From contig OZ231126.1 in NCBI GenBank assembly GCA_965153355.1, positions 77,314,001 through 77,378,000 on the forward strand: DNA of 64,000 bases, in the 5' to 3' direction. Below the pieces are notes generated by a model. It was not told where the DNA came from. It was given only the letters and a program-made list of their open reading frames with translations, and did not search any database. Each line of letters begins with the position of its first letter. The stretch's first letter is position 1. Both the position numbers and the translations under genes were made by a program. Below, piece after piece: positions 27,920-43,774 of this stretch. This DNA comes from Flaccisagitta enflata (taxonomy: Eukaryota; Chaetognatha; Sagittoidea; Aphragmophora).

Positions 27920-28018
27920 CCTACTCTTCTTCTTCTTCTTCTTCTTCTTCTTCTTCTTCTTCTTCTTCTTCTTCTTCTTCTTCTTCTTCTTCTTCTTCTT
28001 CTTCTTCTTCTTCTCCTT
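27920..28018. repeat. (TTC)n tract
   Basis: About 100 bases of CTT triplets, followed by TTTTC-rich pyrimidine sequence to 28160. Confidence 0.94.
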
Positions 28019-28459
28019 TTTGTATTTCTTCTTCCTCTTCTTCTTCATCTTTTTCTTCTCCTTTAAATAATCTTCTTCTTTTCATTCCTCTTTCTTTTTC
28101 TTTTTCTTTTCTTTTCTTTTCTTTTTCTTTTTCTTTTTCTTTTCTCCTTCTTCTTCCACTCACACCATTCTCTTCCTCTCGTTCCTCTTGCTTGCACTTA
28201 TAGTTCAGATGGGGTGAAAGGAAAAGGGAAAAGAGGAGGGAAGAGAAGAAGAAGAAGAAGAAGGAAGGAAGGAGGGGGGAACATCAATTTAGGTACTATT
28301 CATTAGTGGGTTGCAGCAAGGAAAACTTTTTGAAAAATTAAGGAAAAGAGGAAGTCTAGTCAAGGAAAATGAATAGAATTTATAAAGAATAAATGATGAG
28401 ATGATAGGAAGAAAAAGACAGACAGACAAATGAACTGTAAGCATTGATCTAACAAGACA

Positions 28460-28532
28460 GACTATTAGGCAGACAGACAGACAGAAAGACAGACAGACAG
28501 ACAGCCAGACAGACAGACAGACAGACAGACAA
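28460..28532. repeat. (CAGA)n tract
   Basis: About 17 units with AG and CC changes. Confidence 0.9.
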
Positions 28533-29105
28533 GAAAGATAGAACTCCAGGTGAAAGCAGCTGCTAAAAAACGCTGCTTTTCACTTTTTCTTGGCGAAAAA
28601 AAGTCATTAAAATTTCATTTCTTGAATTTGTTTTGAGCGTTAATGATGATTTTGCCACCCGCGTGCCTTTCATCGCTCCGTTTTATCATCATTATCCCTT
28701 TCTATTTCTCGTATTCCTCACTTCTCTCTCTCTCTCTCTCTCTCTTTTTTTAACCATTTTTTTACTAGTTCTTTTTTTTTTTTTTTTTTTTCGTTTTTTA
28801 TGTGCAACTATGCCATGTCAGTCTAACTGTCGATTATCTGTCTCTCGAATCTTGCTTTGGCTTGAAGCCTTGGCAAATGACAGATCATGCACAGAATCTC
28901 CTGCCCTAGAATCGCGCTGTTGTCACTCATGCCTAGTTATGGTGACTTCCTAGTTTCCCTTTCAGTTGAATGATAAATAAACTTATATAAGAACAAAATC
29001 ATTATTCATTATCGTAGTTTTTTTTTTTTTTTTTTTTTTTTGTTTCTTTTTCTTTTTTTTTTTTGGTCATCAGCAGAAAAAAAATCTCTAACTCTCTGTC
29101 TCCTA

Positions 29106-29230
<125 letters not shown>

Positions 29231-30467
29231 TTCATTCCCCCTGATTGCTTTGGCTGTTATCTTTCCTTTTTTGTTTCTCGGTGCGCAAAGTGCATTTTTA
29301 GCGCTGATCTGTTTCGGGTAAAACCTTTTTACTTCCTTTGCTTTTGTTAAGGTGGCCGTAAATGAAATGAGAAACATCTTTTCATTTTGTTTTCTTCGCT
29401 AAAATCGCTTTTAGCTCTGTTTCATATCTATATCTAATGGAGCCTGACTTGTTGAGAATTGCTGTCTTTCTTTCTTTTTTCAATTCCATCAATCATTTTC
29501 TGGGTGTTTCTCTTCTTATGTGCATGTACATTGTACAAGAATCTGCCTTCACAAAATCAAATGAAAAGTAAGACCACCAACTCTCTCCATCGACCTTAAC
29601 TTTTAGAATCAGGACCCTTTTCTTTTTGATTACATTCTCACTTTATTTTGAACCCTCACCCGTTTCCCACATACATCCTCTTCGCGAATCGCTTGGCTCT
29701 TTTCTAACCGGGTACCCATTTAATCTCTGTTTCCCTTCTCTTCGCCTCGCCTATTGGTATCCCTCACTCCCGATTATCTTCCATTTCTTTATTCCTTATT
29801 TTCTATCTTTTTGTACTCTTTTTTATTTTTCTCCTCTTCGTCTTTGTACTCAGCTGACTGTTTGACCTTTTCACATTTTACTCCTCCTTCTTGCATAGTA
29901 ATCGTGGAGCTCGGGGCCCAAGGGTGGGGAGGGCGCGCGGTGGGAGGGGAAATCACGGGGGTCCCAAAGGGGGAGGGGTGGTGGTCCGGGGGGTCACGAG
30001 TATCCCTCTTTTCCGTTTCCTTCTATCTCCGCGTTTTACGCCTTTTCTTTTCCTTCATTTCTTCGCCATTTTCTTCTGACTTTTTCTGATTTTCTGACTT
30101 CTTCTGACTTCACGTCTTATCTTTTTCGATCACTACTATTTTCTATTTTCTTCTGCCTTTTCATTTCACTGAATTTGATAAATACCACTACTCTCAAGAG
30201 ATATCGACATCCAAAGGATTGTTTGGCTGATGGCAATATCAATAGTATGTGTGGCGGCAAGGTCGCCTGATGTCCATAGTATTTTCTAGATTGACTGTGG
30301 CCATGGATAAAGAGAAAGAAAACACACACAAGCTTCCCTAATAAGCAGCCTACAGAGGAAAATTAGGAATAAAAAAGAACTCACTGGTCGTCGATATGTT
30401 ATTGGCGGCCATTAAGCATGACATGAAAAAACCGCAACATCTTCATCGTCGTCATCGGCGTGTTCAT

Positions 30468-30472
30468 CATTG

Positions 30473-30570
<98 letters not shown>

Positions 30571-30576
30571 GTCGTC
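30468..30576. repeat. (ATC)n tract
   Basis: About 35 clean units. The poly-His, poly-Met and poly-Ile frames are artefacts. Confidence 0.95.
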
Positions 30577-30743
30577 GGCGTTGACTTTGTTAATATCGTT
30601 ACTGTGTTATTTCTTTGCCGACAGTTTCTTTTTTTAAACAGACATCTCCGACCAAAAGGAAAAATGAGTTTGGAACCATAACAATAATAATAATGACTTG
30701 GACCCCCATTGAAAGAAGGGGAAGAGGAAGGGAAAGAACAAAA

Positions 30744-31017
<274 letters not shown>

Positions 31018-32117
31018 TCGCCTTCCTCCCTTTGCTCCCTTTAACCTTTCCTCCTTTGTCCGACATTTTGAAAAGCCAAAGTTTTGCTTAACATAATTCT
31101 GCATGATTGGTTCGGCTTCGTTTTTCCAGGTGGTTATGAGAGAAAGACAGACACAAAATAGAGACGCGTTTCCACAGACTCGAGAGAGAAAGAAAAACTA
31201 CCTTTTCCCCTTCTAAAAGTTCTTTTCCTCTCTCTCTCTTTTTTCGATCATTTTTTTTCTTTCAGCGTTTTTCGCTCCTTCCCCCCCCCCCCTTTGTTTT
31301 TTTTTCTTCGTGATTGTTTGTTTTAGGGGAGACTTTTCGTTGCTGGAACAATGCATCGACCAATTGTTGTTTTAATTCCATAAGATGGAGCACAACAAGA
31401 ACCGCATAATTGCGCGTGGCAGGGACTCAACACTGTCTCATTGTGTCACTCAAAGAAAGTTGGAACTTGCAACTTGCAAGCTTTCCTCCTTTGAATCTTT
31501 GGTCAAGCGTGTATATTGTTGAGAATAAAATCAAAGGGTTTGGAGATGGGGAAAAAATCAATAGCTTGAAAAAAAGAAAACGGAAATTTTTTGATGATTT
31601 AACACCAAAAGATAATATTTGATTACTACAACACGATTCATTACTAAACCTATGATACACAGTTTTATTGCTTTATGGGGAAGAAAATCATAGATTTGGT
31701 AATGCGATGCGTCAGGGGGAACAGAATCAAAGGCAGGGGGGGAGCAAAATCGAAAGCCACACAATCATATACACCCCTGTGTTTGTTGTCTCCTCAGTTG
31801 CCCGTGATGTCGTTATCAAGGAATTGAATATTTACGGCTTTTCCCTTTTCATAATTGTGTCGTATGGTAGATTCTAAAAGACAACCCTTATTGTCAATTC
31901 GTGCTTTTTTGGCGCTTCTCTCGTCTTCTCTTTTCTCTCTTTCAATTTTCTGCCAATACTCTTTTTTTTTCCATATTCGTTTTTCCTTTCCATGTTATTA
32001 CAGATTGGGCAATGTTTACCACGGCAAACAACCCCACTTCTCATTATACAAGGATTCCCTCTTACAAAACGCTTATAACTGCTTTTTGAGTGGTTTCACC
32101 GGATGGCAACGAACAGA

Positions 32118-32127
32118 AAGAGAGAGA

Positions 32128-32193
<66 letters not shown>

Positions 32194-32205
32194 TACATAC
32201 AGAGA
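32118..32205. repeat. (GA)n-(CAGA)n compound
   Basis: GA with one C, then about eight CAGA units and CATA. Confidence 0.92.
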
Positions 32206-32447
32206 GAGAAGGACAGGTTAAATGAAAGAACAACAGGAAGACAATCAGAAAGATAGACAGGTTGACAGACTGTAAGACAGACAAAAAGGGTCAGGAAAAG
32301 AGATAGAGACGGTGAGAGTTATTTTTCTTTTCCAGTAAGTAGCGTTTTTCGGCAACGCAAACATTGTATGAAGCCCCAATTTTTTCTCTCTGGCGTCAGC
32401 CGCCATTTTTTCTTCCGCTTCCTCCTATCTCCTTCTTCTCCTTCCTC

Positions 32448-32466
32448 TCTTTCTTCTTCTTCTTCT

Positions 32467-32513
<47 letters not shown>

Positions 32514-32895
32514 TTCTTCTTCTTCTTCTTCTTCCTCTTATTCTTCTTCTCCCTCTTCTTCTTCTCCCTCATCATCTTCTTCTTCTTCAACTTCTTCTTC
32601 TTCTTCCTCTTATTCTTCTTCTTCCTCATCATCCTCTTCAACTTCTTTTTCTTCTTCTTCTTCTTCTTCTTCTTCTTCTTCTTCTTCTTCTTCTTCTTCT
32701 TCTTCTTCTTCTTCTTCTTCTTCTTCTTCTTCTTCTTCTTCTTCTTCTTCTTCTTCTTCATCCTCTTATTCTTCTTTTTCTTCTTCTTCTTCTTCTTCTT
32801 CTTCTTCTTCTTCTTCTTCTTCTTCTTCTTCTTCTTCTTCTTCTTCTTCTTCTTCTTCTTCTTCTTCTTCTTCTTCTTCTTCTTCTTCTTCTCCT
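32448..32895. repeat. (TTC)n tract, about 450 bases
   Basis: CTT triplets; a degenerate block with TAT, CAT and CCC lies in the first part, and the second part is very pure. Confidence 0.96.
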
Positions 32896-33050
32896 TCTTT
32901 TTCTCATTCTGACCGGGGGGGAATGAATTCCACTTAGCTGATTTTGTCCTGCAGTATTTTGTCATCCGGAAAAAAAAGTTTTTTTGGTCGCGTATGTTTT
33001 ACCGCTTACCGATCGACAAAAACCAAATGCAAACGTGCGTAAACCTAGCT

Positions 33051-33282
<232 letters not shown>

Positions 33283-33617
33283 GTTTCTGTGATGGTTAGT
33301 TTTAGTGTCGCATACTGTTCCAAGTTCGCCAAAAACATCGTTGCCTCCAATCGGCAATCCTTTATTAATGATTTGCATCCCCCCCTGTATGGCACTACCT
33401 GTCTTGCCGCCCCTAACCTCCCCCTCCTTCCTCAACCCCTCCTCCTTTAACCCTCCACCTTCACCCCCTCCCCTACTGCCCCCTCCCCCCCCCTCGTGTG
33501 CGCCTTTCGATGGCCCGGATTTGGGTGCGACGGCAAAGATAACTTGATTACGATGGAAATCCTGACGAGGCATAAGTCAAGGTGACAAACAGAGAAAAGA
33601 CCTGAAAAAAAGAACCT

Positions 33618-33660
33618 GAAGCAGAAGAAGAAGAAGAAGAAGAAGAAGAAGAAGAAGAAG

Positions 33661-33692
<32 letters not shown>

Positions 33693-33900
33693 GAAGAGGA
33701 AGAAGAAGAAGAAGAAGAAGAAGAAGAAGAAGAAGAAGAAGAAGAAGAAGAAGAAGAAGAAGAAGAAGAAGAAGAAGAAGAAGAAGAAGAAGAAGAAGAG
33801 GAAGGAGAAGAAGAAGAAAAGAAAAGAAAGAGAAAAAGAAGAAAAAAGAAAAAGAAAAAGAAAAAGAAAAAGAAAAAGAAAAAAAAAGAAAAAGCAGAAG
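33618..33900. repeat. (AAG)n tract grading into AAAAG
   Basis: AAG triplets to about 33815, then AAAAG-type repeats. It has the opposite strand polarity to the TTC tracts. Confidence 0.95.
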
Positions 33901-34254
33901 AAGGACGAAGAGGAGTAGAAAAAGGCGAAAAAGAAAAAAAGAAGCTATAAGAAGAAATAAATAGGAAGAGACAAAAAAGAAGGAATTAGGGTTGATGGGT
34001 GCAAGTTGGTTGATGCCTGATGCCAGATAGCAAGTGTCAACCAGCAAAACGGCAAATGGAATTCGTTTGATAGCAGATAGAAATATGCCAGCTAAGAAAT
34101 TACGGATGGCTGATGACAGATGATTTATGATTGTCGACAGATGAAAGTGATGGTCGACGGATGGATTTATGATGATTGATAACATTCAACTAATGTAAAA
34201 TGATGTATGAAAATAACACATAATTTCAAGACTTCTAAAAGTGGTTTAGTCTTT

Positions 34255-34500
34255 AACAAGGCCGGCTACACGGCAATCCAGTCGCGGACGGTTTGCCAGG
34301 AGCAGTAATGCGACAACCGCTCGCAATCCAAAAATATTTCGGACCGACGGACCGACAGACCGACAGACCGACAGACCGACGGACTGACGGACCAACCAAC
34401 CGACACGGCAAGGTCGCGATCCAAAAATATTTCGGACCGACGGACCAACAGACCGACGGACTGAAGGACCGACCAACCGACGCGGCAAGGTCGCGTGTCT
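34255..34500 (-). repeat. R1 family copy with internal duplication
   Basis: Inverted relative to 55372. It begins AACAAGGCCGGCTACACGG and ends ACGCGGCAAGGTCGCGTGTC. The middle has two copies of ATCCAAAAATATTTCGGACC followed by CGAC-rich units and CGGCAAGGTCGC, so the element is doubled internally. Confidence 0.65.
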
Positions 34501-35660
34501 TTGTGGATAAGATAGATCAAATTAGAAACGAATGAAAAAGTTTGCTTGTAAGACCCACTTTGAATTTTACTTGAAAACAAGCACAAATTACAAAGCAGAG
34601 GTATTGTATAGAGCTTGCTAAAAGCTTGCTAAGTCTTTTACAGAAATAAAGGAACAAAAAAAAACTTATCAAACAAATTCGAAAAAACACACAAACAAAC
34701 CCACTTATATCTTCCCTCAAACCTCTATCCCCAATTGCTTTTCTCCCCATCCACCGTTGCATCCTTCTGCGCCTTTGATGGCTTCGCATCGGAGCTTTGC
34801 TTTTTTCCGTTAGCCTTAATCAAGAAATGTCCTAAATTTTTTCGTCCATTTTTAGGCCAGACGCTGTTCTGACCTTACGCGTACTTCCGGAATCTGCTTT
34901 AACCTCATCGCTCCCCCACTGCCCCTGCCCTATTCGTCTAAACCTTTGTCCTACCTGCCCCCGTCTTTTCCCGCCCCAACCTTTGTCTTTCCCCCGCCCC
35001 ACTACCCCGTTCTTTTCACTCCAGCCTATGTTCTTCCTCCTCTTCTTCTTGATCTGCTCTTCTCAATCTCTACCCCCTTCCCTCCTTCACCCAATCATCT
35101 AACCATTTACTTAAGCTCCACCGTGACCTCTTTCCCCGCCAGTGCCTACTTTGTGATTTCTTCTATTTTTATCTTTTTTTTATCTTTTTTTTTTCTCTCT
35201 CTTTTTTTTACGCCTTTTCACACTTTCTTTCTATCTAGTTTTGTACTAATTCATCTACGCCATCATTTAATGTTGTTTCATCGTGAAAACATTGGTAGAA
35301 CTCTGGCTGAGAGACATTCGCTCTAAAACTAGATTTCCCTTCATTCATGCAGCGGGTAGTAGGTTTTAGTTTATCAATTCTGTATTGATATCGGCACGAA
35401 TCTGTGTTTTTCATCAATATCGAATTTCAAAGAAATTGTTTCTTTCTCATTTCTCTCCTCTATTGTTACCGTAAAAATTTTCTTTCTTTAAAATTTGACC
35501 AGTCTACAACACCCAAAATTTTTTGTTCCCCCTCCCCCCCCCCCAGGAAAAGGAAATATCCCTCCACTTTTCCCATCTCTTTTTCTCCTCTTCCTCTTCC
35601 TCCTTCCCCACCTCTAAATTAGATCCCCTTCTGCCTGAAAGACAGTCGTTGGTCAAAGTC

Positions 35661-35662
<2 letters not shown>

Positions 35663-35715
<53 letters not shown>

Positions 35716-35825
35716 CTGGCTTTGCTGCGTGGACACGAGGTCGTTAGGTAATGTTGTTTACCGCGTCGGGCTCCTCTTGAAAAAGCAGAAGACCCAGATT
35801 GGCGGAGACAAGAAGAGTGAAAGAC

Positions 35826-35921
<96 letters not shown>

Positions 35922-35925
35922 AAAG
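35663..35925. repeat. (GA)n, then (GA)n-(GAAA)n
   Basis: GA 35665-35714; after about 115 unique bases GA 35828-35856 passes straight into GAAA units to 35922. Confidence 0.94.
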
Positions 35926-36497
35926 GGGAAAGTCAAAAGGTGTTGCATGTTCTAAGGTGGGGGACACAAAAATGAGGGGGGGGGGAGAAAAAAATGATTA
36001 TGATAGACAGAAGAGTGAAAGAGGGGAGACAAATACAACGAGCAGGTGGGGGAAGAAAATCGTAACAGTTAACAAGAAAAGGGTGTTTACAAGATGTAGA
36101 GAAAACCTCCCTACCACACCCCTGGCACCCAATTTTTCCATCGCGCTCGCCAATTCGCCCCCATCCCACTCAATAAGTTTCCCTATCTAGGTCTGTTTGC
36201 GAATGTAGTGTGGCAGACATCATGATGGTGGTGGTAGACTTCGGCGGTTGTCGGCCGTAGAGGTTGTCGGATGTTGGCGGTTCGCGGTTCTTCCCTCTCA
36301 CTTGCGTGGTGATTAATTGTAATAGGATATGAAAAATAGCGTCGCAATTTCCCGAAAGAACCAAAGGAGTCGCTCGACCTTTGCCGCTTTATTCCCGAAA
36401 ATAAATTGTGGACTGCTGCCTCACGCCTAGGATCTATGTGTGTGTGGGGTGGGGGGGGGGGGGGCTGTTGTGAGTTTTTGTGGTTTCCCGCGCGCGT

Positions 36498-36600
<103 letters not shown>

Positions 36601-36781
36601 GTGCATGTGCGTGTATGTGCGAGAGATAGAGACATACAGACAGCCACAGAAAGATATTGAGAGGACGTGTAAAAGACAGAGGAAGACTGAGACTGAGGAA
36701 GAGGTGTGACTAAGGTGTAGAGACGATTATGTCGTTGGCTGAGAGAATCTTTCGATAAATGGGTTAACCTGGTTCTCCACT

Positions 36782-36784
<3 letters not shown>

Positions 36785-36834
<50 letters not shown>
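36785..36834. repeat. (GA)n microsatellite
   Basis: About 50 bases. Confidence 0.94.
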
Positions 36835-36837
<3 letters not shown>

Positions 36838-37059
36838 CATGTGTATATGTGATTGAAGAGAAAAGAAAAGAGCTGAGAGATCCTTTATGAAAGAGGCAAA
36901 TATGAAGAATTATACCAAAACCTGATACGAAAAGGGAAGTAAAATCCGATAATCTTGACGTTCGGGTTTTCATTGCCAAATTATATCAATCATATACTAA
37001 TCTATATCATGACAACAATCTGCAAAAGAGTAACAAAAACGCTGACTATGCCAACCTGG

Positions 37060-37195
37060 CCATCGTCACCGTCAATGTCATCACCGCCGCCATCGCTGTC
37101 ATCGCCATCTTTGCCATCATCGCCACCATCGCCACCATCGCCTACATCAGCCACCATCAGCCACCATCGCCTCCATCGCCACCATCGTCTCCAAC
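37060..37195. repeat. degenerate CATCGCCAC array
   Basis: Imperfect 9-12 base units of CCATCGCCAC. Confidence 0.75.
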
Positions 37196-37244
37196 TGCCA
37201 CTGTTGTAAACCAAAATCATTATGATTACAAAGATTCAGACAGC

Positions 37245-37365
37245 GGAGGACTCTCAGACTACTCTCAGACTACTCTCAGACTACTCTCAGACTTCTCTCA
37301 GACTTCTCTCAGACTTCTCTCAGACTACTCTCAGTCTACTCTCAGACTACTCTCAGATTACTAAC
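37245..37365 (+). repeat. 11-bp array CTCAGACTACT
   Basis: About eleven units with A/T and T/A variants. The frame cycles every 11 codons (LSDYSQTSLRL), which looks regular but only reflects the 11-base period. Confidence 0.88.
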
Positions 37366-37754
37366 AGATTACACGCAAAAACCCTCAGACTACACCACAG
37401 GTTGGCCATGATTCCAAAAATAAACTATATAAGACACGCATCGAATGCTATTTTTAGATCAAATTTGAATAAAAAAAATCTTCCTTTTCAGATTTAAACA
37501 AACTCTTTTCAATCATTTCTCCCGTTCTTCTTACTACAATTCCGCAATCCACAAATACAGTCACACATCTGACCCTCCCAACAAGGCCTCATCCGCCCTC
37601 TATGGCCATACCCCTGCCTCCACTTTAAACTCCTTCCCCTCAACCATGAATAAAAAACGGGGAATCCATTATGTGATGCTAGGCTACTCGCCTGATGACA
37701 TCGCACTCTCATTTTATGAAGTTGGACCACTTTCTTTTTTACTTCTATTTTCCT

Positions 37755-38005
37755 TTCCCTCCTCGTCTTCTTCTTCTTCTTCTTTTTCTTTTTCTTCTTC
37801 TTCTCCTTTTTTTTCTTTTTCTTCTTCTTTTTCTTTTTCTTTTTCTTTTTCTTCTTCTTCCTCTTCTTCTTCTTGTTCTTGTTCTCCTTGCTCTTCTTGT
37901 TCTTCTTGTTCTGGTTCTTCTTGTTCTGGTTCTTCTTGTTCTTGTTCTTCTTGTTCTTCTTGTTCTTCTTGTTCTTCTTGTTCCTCTTGTTCTTATTCTT
38001 CGTTT
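37755..38005. repeat. TTC tract grading into TTCTTG array
   Basis: CTT and TTTTC repeats to about 37875, then TTCTTGTTC units to 38000. Confidence 0.88.
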
Positions 38006-38467
38006 TTCCTTTGTCATCTCCTTCTACTTCTTCCCCTCTGTCTCTCTCTCTTTTTCTCTTTTATTTTTTTTTTCCTTCAACAACCCCCCCCCCCTCCATC
38101 CTCCTGCTCCGCTTCCCCTGCCTCGTCTCGTTCCTCCAGGGTGCCCGAAAGGCTAAGCAATAACGAGCACTGCCTAATCACGTAGACGCAGGCATGAACG
38201 CTAAAGCTGCAGGCAGGCGCGCGAGCTCGCATGAAGACGCTGGCATGAACGCGCTGTGAAGATGCAGAAACGTGAGCCGCTAAAAAAAGGAGGCGATATG
38301 AGGGGGCGAGCTGCTCAGGGATTTACTGATTAAATTAGCGTTGAGACAAAACAGATTTGTCGATCGTTGCATTCACTTTTTCTAGAGAGTTTTATTCATG
38401 ATATTTATCGGATATTTTAGTCAAGATCATGCAAAGGAGGTTGGGCAAGATCTGACTTCCTTTGTAC

Positions 38468-38726
<259 letters not shown>

Positions 38727-38894
38727 CTTCTTACTTTTGTCTAAAAGTTATCACATAGAGAGGTCAGCTAATTTGTGAGAAGCCGTTTTTTTTTCGCGGT
38801 TCAAAATTTTTCGCGGGCAAACGATGTTGGTTGATGAAAACGAGAGATAAGGTAGCCTTCAGAATCGAAAGGTCACGTTCGTGCGTGTGAAAGC

Positions 38895-39180
38895 ATAGAA
38901 GAAGAAGAAGAAGAAGAAGAAGAAGAAGAAAAGAAAAGAAAGAAGAAAAGAAAAGAAAAAGAAGAAAAGAAGAAAAGAAAAGAAAGAAGAAAGAAAAAAG
39001 AGAAAAGAAAAGAAAAAGAATAAGAAGAAAAGAAAAGAAAAAAAAAAGAAAAACAAAAAGAAAAAGAAGATGAAGAGGATCATATAGAAAAACAAAAACA
39101 AAACAAAAAAAAAAACGGTAGGAAGAAAAGAGGAAAAAGAGGAAGAAGAAAGACAGAGGACAGACAGAAAACAGAAAAGA
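38895..39180. repeat. polypurine GAA/GAAAA tract beside the right arm
   Basis: Degenerate AAG and AAAAG repeats ending at the edge of the inverted repeat. The matching place on the left side is the N gap. Confidence 0.85.
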
Positions 39181-39539
39181 AATGAAAAAGATGAGGCAGA
39201 AGAAAATGAAAACAAAGGCAGCAGAAAATAAAGAGAGAGAGAGAGAGCGAGGTAAAAGCTCTCAAGAAATAAGAGAAGGTTATTAATAACATCTCGCCTA
39301 AATTATCCTCTTCAGAAAGCCAAACACACAAAGCCCTCTTTTGCTTGTTTATGGATTTTCTCGGTCCCAGGGATTATTTGCATTGTCAGATGTTGTTGCC
39401 ATTGTTCACTGTTCATTTCGGCTTCTAGTGGCGTTACCATGGTTCTCTAATCTCGTCTTGTTGTGGCATATTTTGTTTTGTTTCCTTTTCATATAGAAAA
39501 TAACAGCTTTAGATGTAATTAGAATTGTTTGCATGGTGG

Positions 39540-39580
<41 letters not shown>

Positions 39581-39728
39581 CTTGTTGTTGTTGTTGTTGT
39601 TGTTGTTATTATTCCCTCGATGTTATTGTGAGAAAGCGGTTGTGATGGTCGTTATCGTCCTTCCTTTGTGGTTTGCCTGATTTGAAGGCGGACCGCGGTG
39701 CTTGTCCGTCGCCTTAACGCCGCCGGCA

Positions 39729-40348
<620 letters not shown>

Positions 40349-41340
40349 TCTAACCCCGGTACAGCCCATCCTCGAGGCGCGTTAACTGCTTTCCAGGGGT
40401 CGCCTTTTGCGTTTAAAAGCGGTGATTTTGTCCACGCCCACATTTCAGCGCCAACTCCTTCCTTAACTACCAATCAGCGCCCATTACGCCGTTGGTTGGG
40501 GACCGACAGCTCTTCCATTCCGCCCTGCCCTTCCGCCCTGCCATTCCGCCCTGCCCTTCCGTCTTGGAGTCCATTCGCGCCCAATCTCTATCCTTGCCTA
40601 GGCATTAACCCTCAGCAAATCGAACCCTCTGCCTCTTCTTCCTCATCCTCTCCAACGCCGCCAATGATGTATTCCTTTTCATCGTTTTATGATTATACTA
40701 GTTTTTAAAGTAAGTATATCTGGATAAATCATTACCATCCTACTCTATATTTCTATGATCTATCCTCTCAACGCGGAAGAGGAGATACTCCCTCATCAAG
40801 TTAAATCAGACCTTCGTGATTACAACTTTTGGGCGGTTGAACTTTTTGAGCGCCACTATACTAAGTAGTTGGACCTTAATAGGTGCAATTTCTTGAAGTG
40901 GATGTACCTCCATAGGCCCACTCTCATTAAGTTACGTGATTTCCCCTTTTCTCATTATTTGTTTTCCAAGGCAAACTGGGATGGCTTTAAATTCTCCTCG
41001 GCTGGACCACGAGGGATTTATAGGTCTCCTCTTTTCTTCTTTTCACTGCCACCTATCGCGTGCGGTCTTTCCCCCCCCCTCCTCGCCACTTCCCCTCCCC
41101 CCCTCCTCACTCCTCTCACGCTTCTTCTTCCTCTTCCTTCACATCTTTTTCTTCCTCCATCTGTTTCTCCTCTCATAATTTATCCTCTCTTTCACATTGT
41201 CTGCCAAAAAGTTAGTTGCGACGCATCCTAAAAATATCCCAAAGAAGGAAAAGAGAAAGAATATAAGCCTCACACGGCGCTGGTAAGGAGGAAGAGGGGT
41301 AAAAGAAAACAAAGAGGAAAAGAAGAGAGGGAAAGTTAGA

Positions 41341-41343
<3 letters not shown>

Positions 41344-41385
<42 letters not shown>
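41344..41385. repeat. (GA)n, unoccupied site of the foldback element
   Basis: Short uninterrupted GA tract with the same outer flanks as 11606-12740 (GAGATG on one side, ACACCTATTC on the other) but without the 825-bp element. Confidence 0.85.
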
Positions 41386-41389
<4 letters not shown>

Positions 41390-41921
41390 TATTCTTTTTT
41401 TTCTCTCTCTCTCTCTTTTCCCATTTTTTCTCCTTGCCAACATCCATCTTGTGAGGCCATTAAGGAAAAACGTGATCATCATTCATAAATACTGTGTTTA
41501 ATAATCGTGAAATATCCATTGATCATTTCTTTTCCTTCCTCCAAATTACCATAAATGGTATAAATGTAGCCCAGGGCAAAAAAAAAGAAAAAAAGAAATG
41601 AAAAAAAAGACAACGCGAATACCTCTCTAGTTTTACAAAGAAAGAAAAACCTAGTAAAACCAAAAATTTCTTTTCACTAATAATTTCCTACAGTATTGCC
41701 ATCAACTAGAAATTAGTCTCTTTGGATCCATTGAAATTTGTCTTATCCCTAAGGACGTAGCTGGCAAGAAACAAAATAAAGGAGGGGCGAAATAGACGGA
41801 CGATTAGCGTCGCTACGTATTTCCCATAGACTCATGCACTCATGTACAAGCCAACACCACTGATCACAACACAACACCTGCGCTTATACGCTCAAAACTT
41901 ATCATTCATCAAAAATGAGCA

Positions 41922-42198
<277 letters not shown>

Positions 42199-42460
42199 TC
42201 CCAAACATAAAAGAGTTTCTCTCCCACACACATTTCTACTCACACATTCCCACACACGTCCGAGTTGTAAGCTTTAAACGAAGTCTATCAATCTGGTCAT
42301 CTTTTAAATGGCCACCATAAATGGGCAGCAAATGAGTCCCGAGGGCCATCAGGTCCAGGAGAGCCACATCCGACCGACCAACCGGCCGACCAACCGTCTC
42401 AACGGCAAAATCACGGACCTTCTTCATGGCTGGGAAACTGATGGAGGAAAGAAAAGAGAG

Positions 42461-42464
<4 letters not shown>

Positions 42465-42547
<83 letters not shown>
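42465..42547. repeat. (CT)n microsatellite
   Basis: About 83 bases; the left-arm GA at 10681-10708 is about 28 bases. Confidence 0.95.
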
Positions 42548-42551
<4 letters not shown>

Positions 42552-42730
42552 GACTCTATCTCTCGCACGCTCGTTGACATTAATGACACTTTTGATATTG
42601 AAAAAGAGTTCAAGATGGTGGAAGACAGACAAGATTGGAACTGCTCTTGCACTAATGCACAGTCAGTTGGTTGAATGTCAATGGTACACCAATTCCAATC
42701 AAGAAGAAAGACATAATTCCGAATATCACA

Positions 42731-42851
<121 letters not shown>

Positions 42852-42967
42852 AGGGATTGGAAACGAACTTGAGGCGAGACGAATGCAAAAAGGCTGGCAA
42901 AAGCTTGGTCCAGAGAATAAATGAATATCGAGTTTATTGGAAGAATAAATTCCAATTATGTCTCCCG

Positions 42968-42971
<4 letters not shown>

Positions 42972-43061
<90 letters not shown>
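42972..43061. repeat. (CT)n microsatellite
   Basis: About 90 bases; the left-arm GA (10152-10182) is about 31 bases. Confidence 0.95.
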
Positions 43062-43064
<3 letters not shown>

Positions 43065-43299
43065 CCTTCATTCTTACGAGTTCCAGCATCGGATCAAAAC
43101 AAGAGTCTTGTGTGGACTGTGTAAGGGAATGGGGCTTGTGAGGCTGTTGGGGAAAGGGGCAGGAGCATGCGAGGCTGGTGGGGAGGGGCATGGGCAATTG
43201 GGCATGTGAGGCTGATGGAAGGACAGAGGGAATTTTTGTGGACTATTATCAAAGGAGGGGATGGCGAGCTAACAGAATTGGAGAAGAAGATGGGTATGG

Positions 43300-43334
<35 letters not shown>

Positions 43335-43429
43335 GCATCGGGTGAACAGGGACAAAAGTGGAATAAATTACTAGATGGACATAACTGGATCAAAGAAAAA
43401 AAAGAAACAAAAAGAAAAGGAAAAAGATA

Positions 43430-43431
43430 TA
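43430..43431. other. empty target site of the 8833-9744 element
   Basis: In the right arm the flanks join as TGCGCTCTTGC-TA-TATCTTTTTCC (reverse-complement reading), exactly the left-arm flanks with one TA removed and no element. Confidence 0.8.
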
Positions 43432-43774
43432 GCAAGAGCGCATTTCAAGGTAATGAGCAAAATATGCCTTATTGCTAATATAGAAATAACTACAAAGTGT
43501 CTCATGGGACTGTAGGTAGCCTTCTAGGCGGGCATGCCTTATTAGCGGATGCGCTCTAGCAGTGCTCCACTGCACTGTACACGGATTTAAATTAATCTAT
43601 AACTAATAAAATTCATAAGACAGATAATACACTCATAACTCACATGGATTGAAATGGTCTTCATTGGCGAATTTTTCCCACACTCGCGGGCCCATGAAAA
43701 TTCATTTTCAATTGCAAACGAAGAAGCACGTGCGAACAGAACAGAACAATAGAAAAAAGAACAAAAGAACAAAA

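Noticed and set aside
37222-37497. Frame with 11-residue repeats
   Set aside because: Same reason: an 11-base unit read through three frames.
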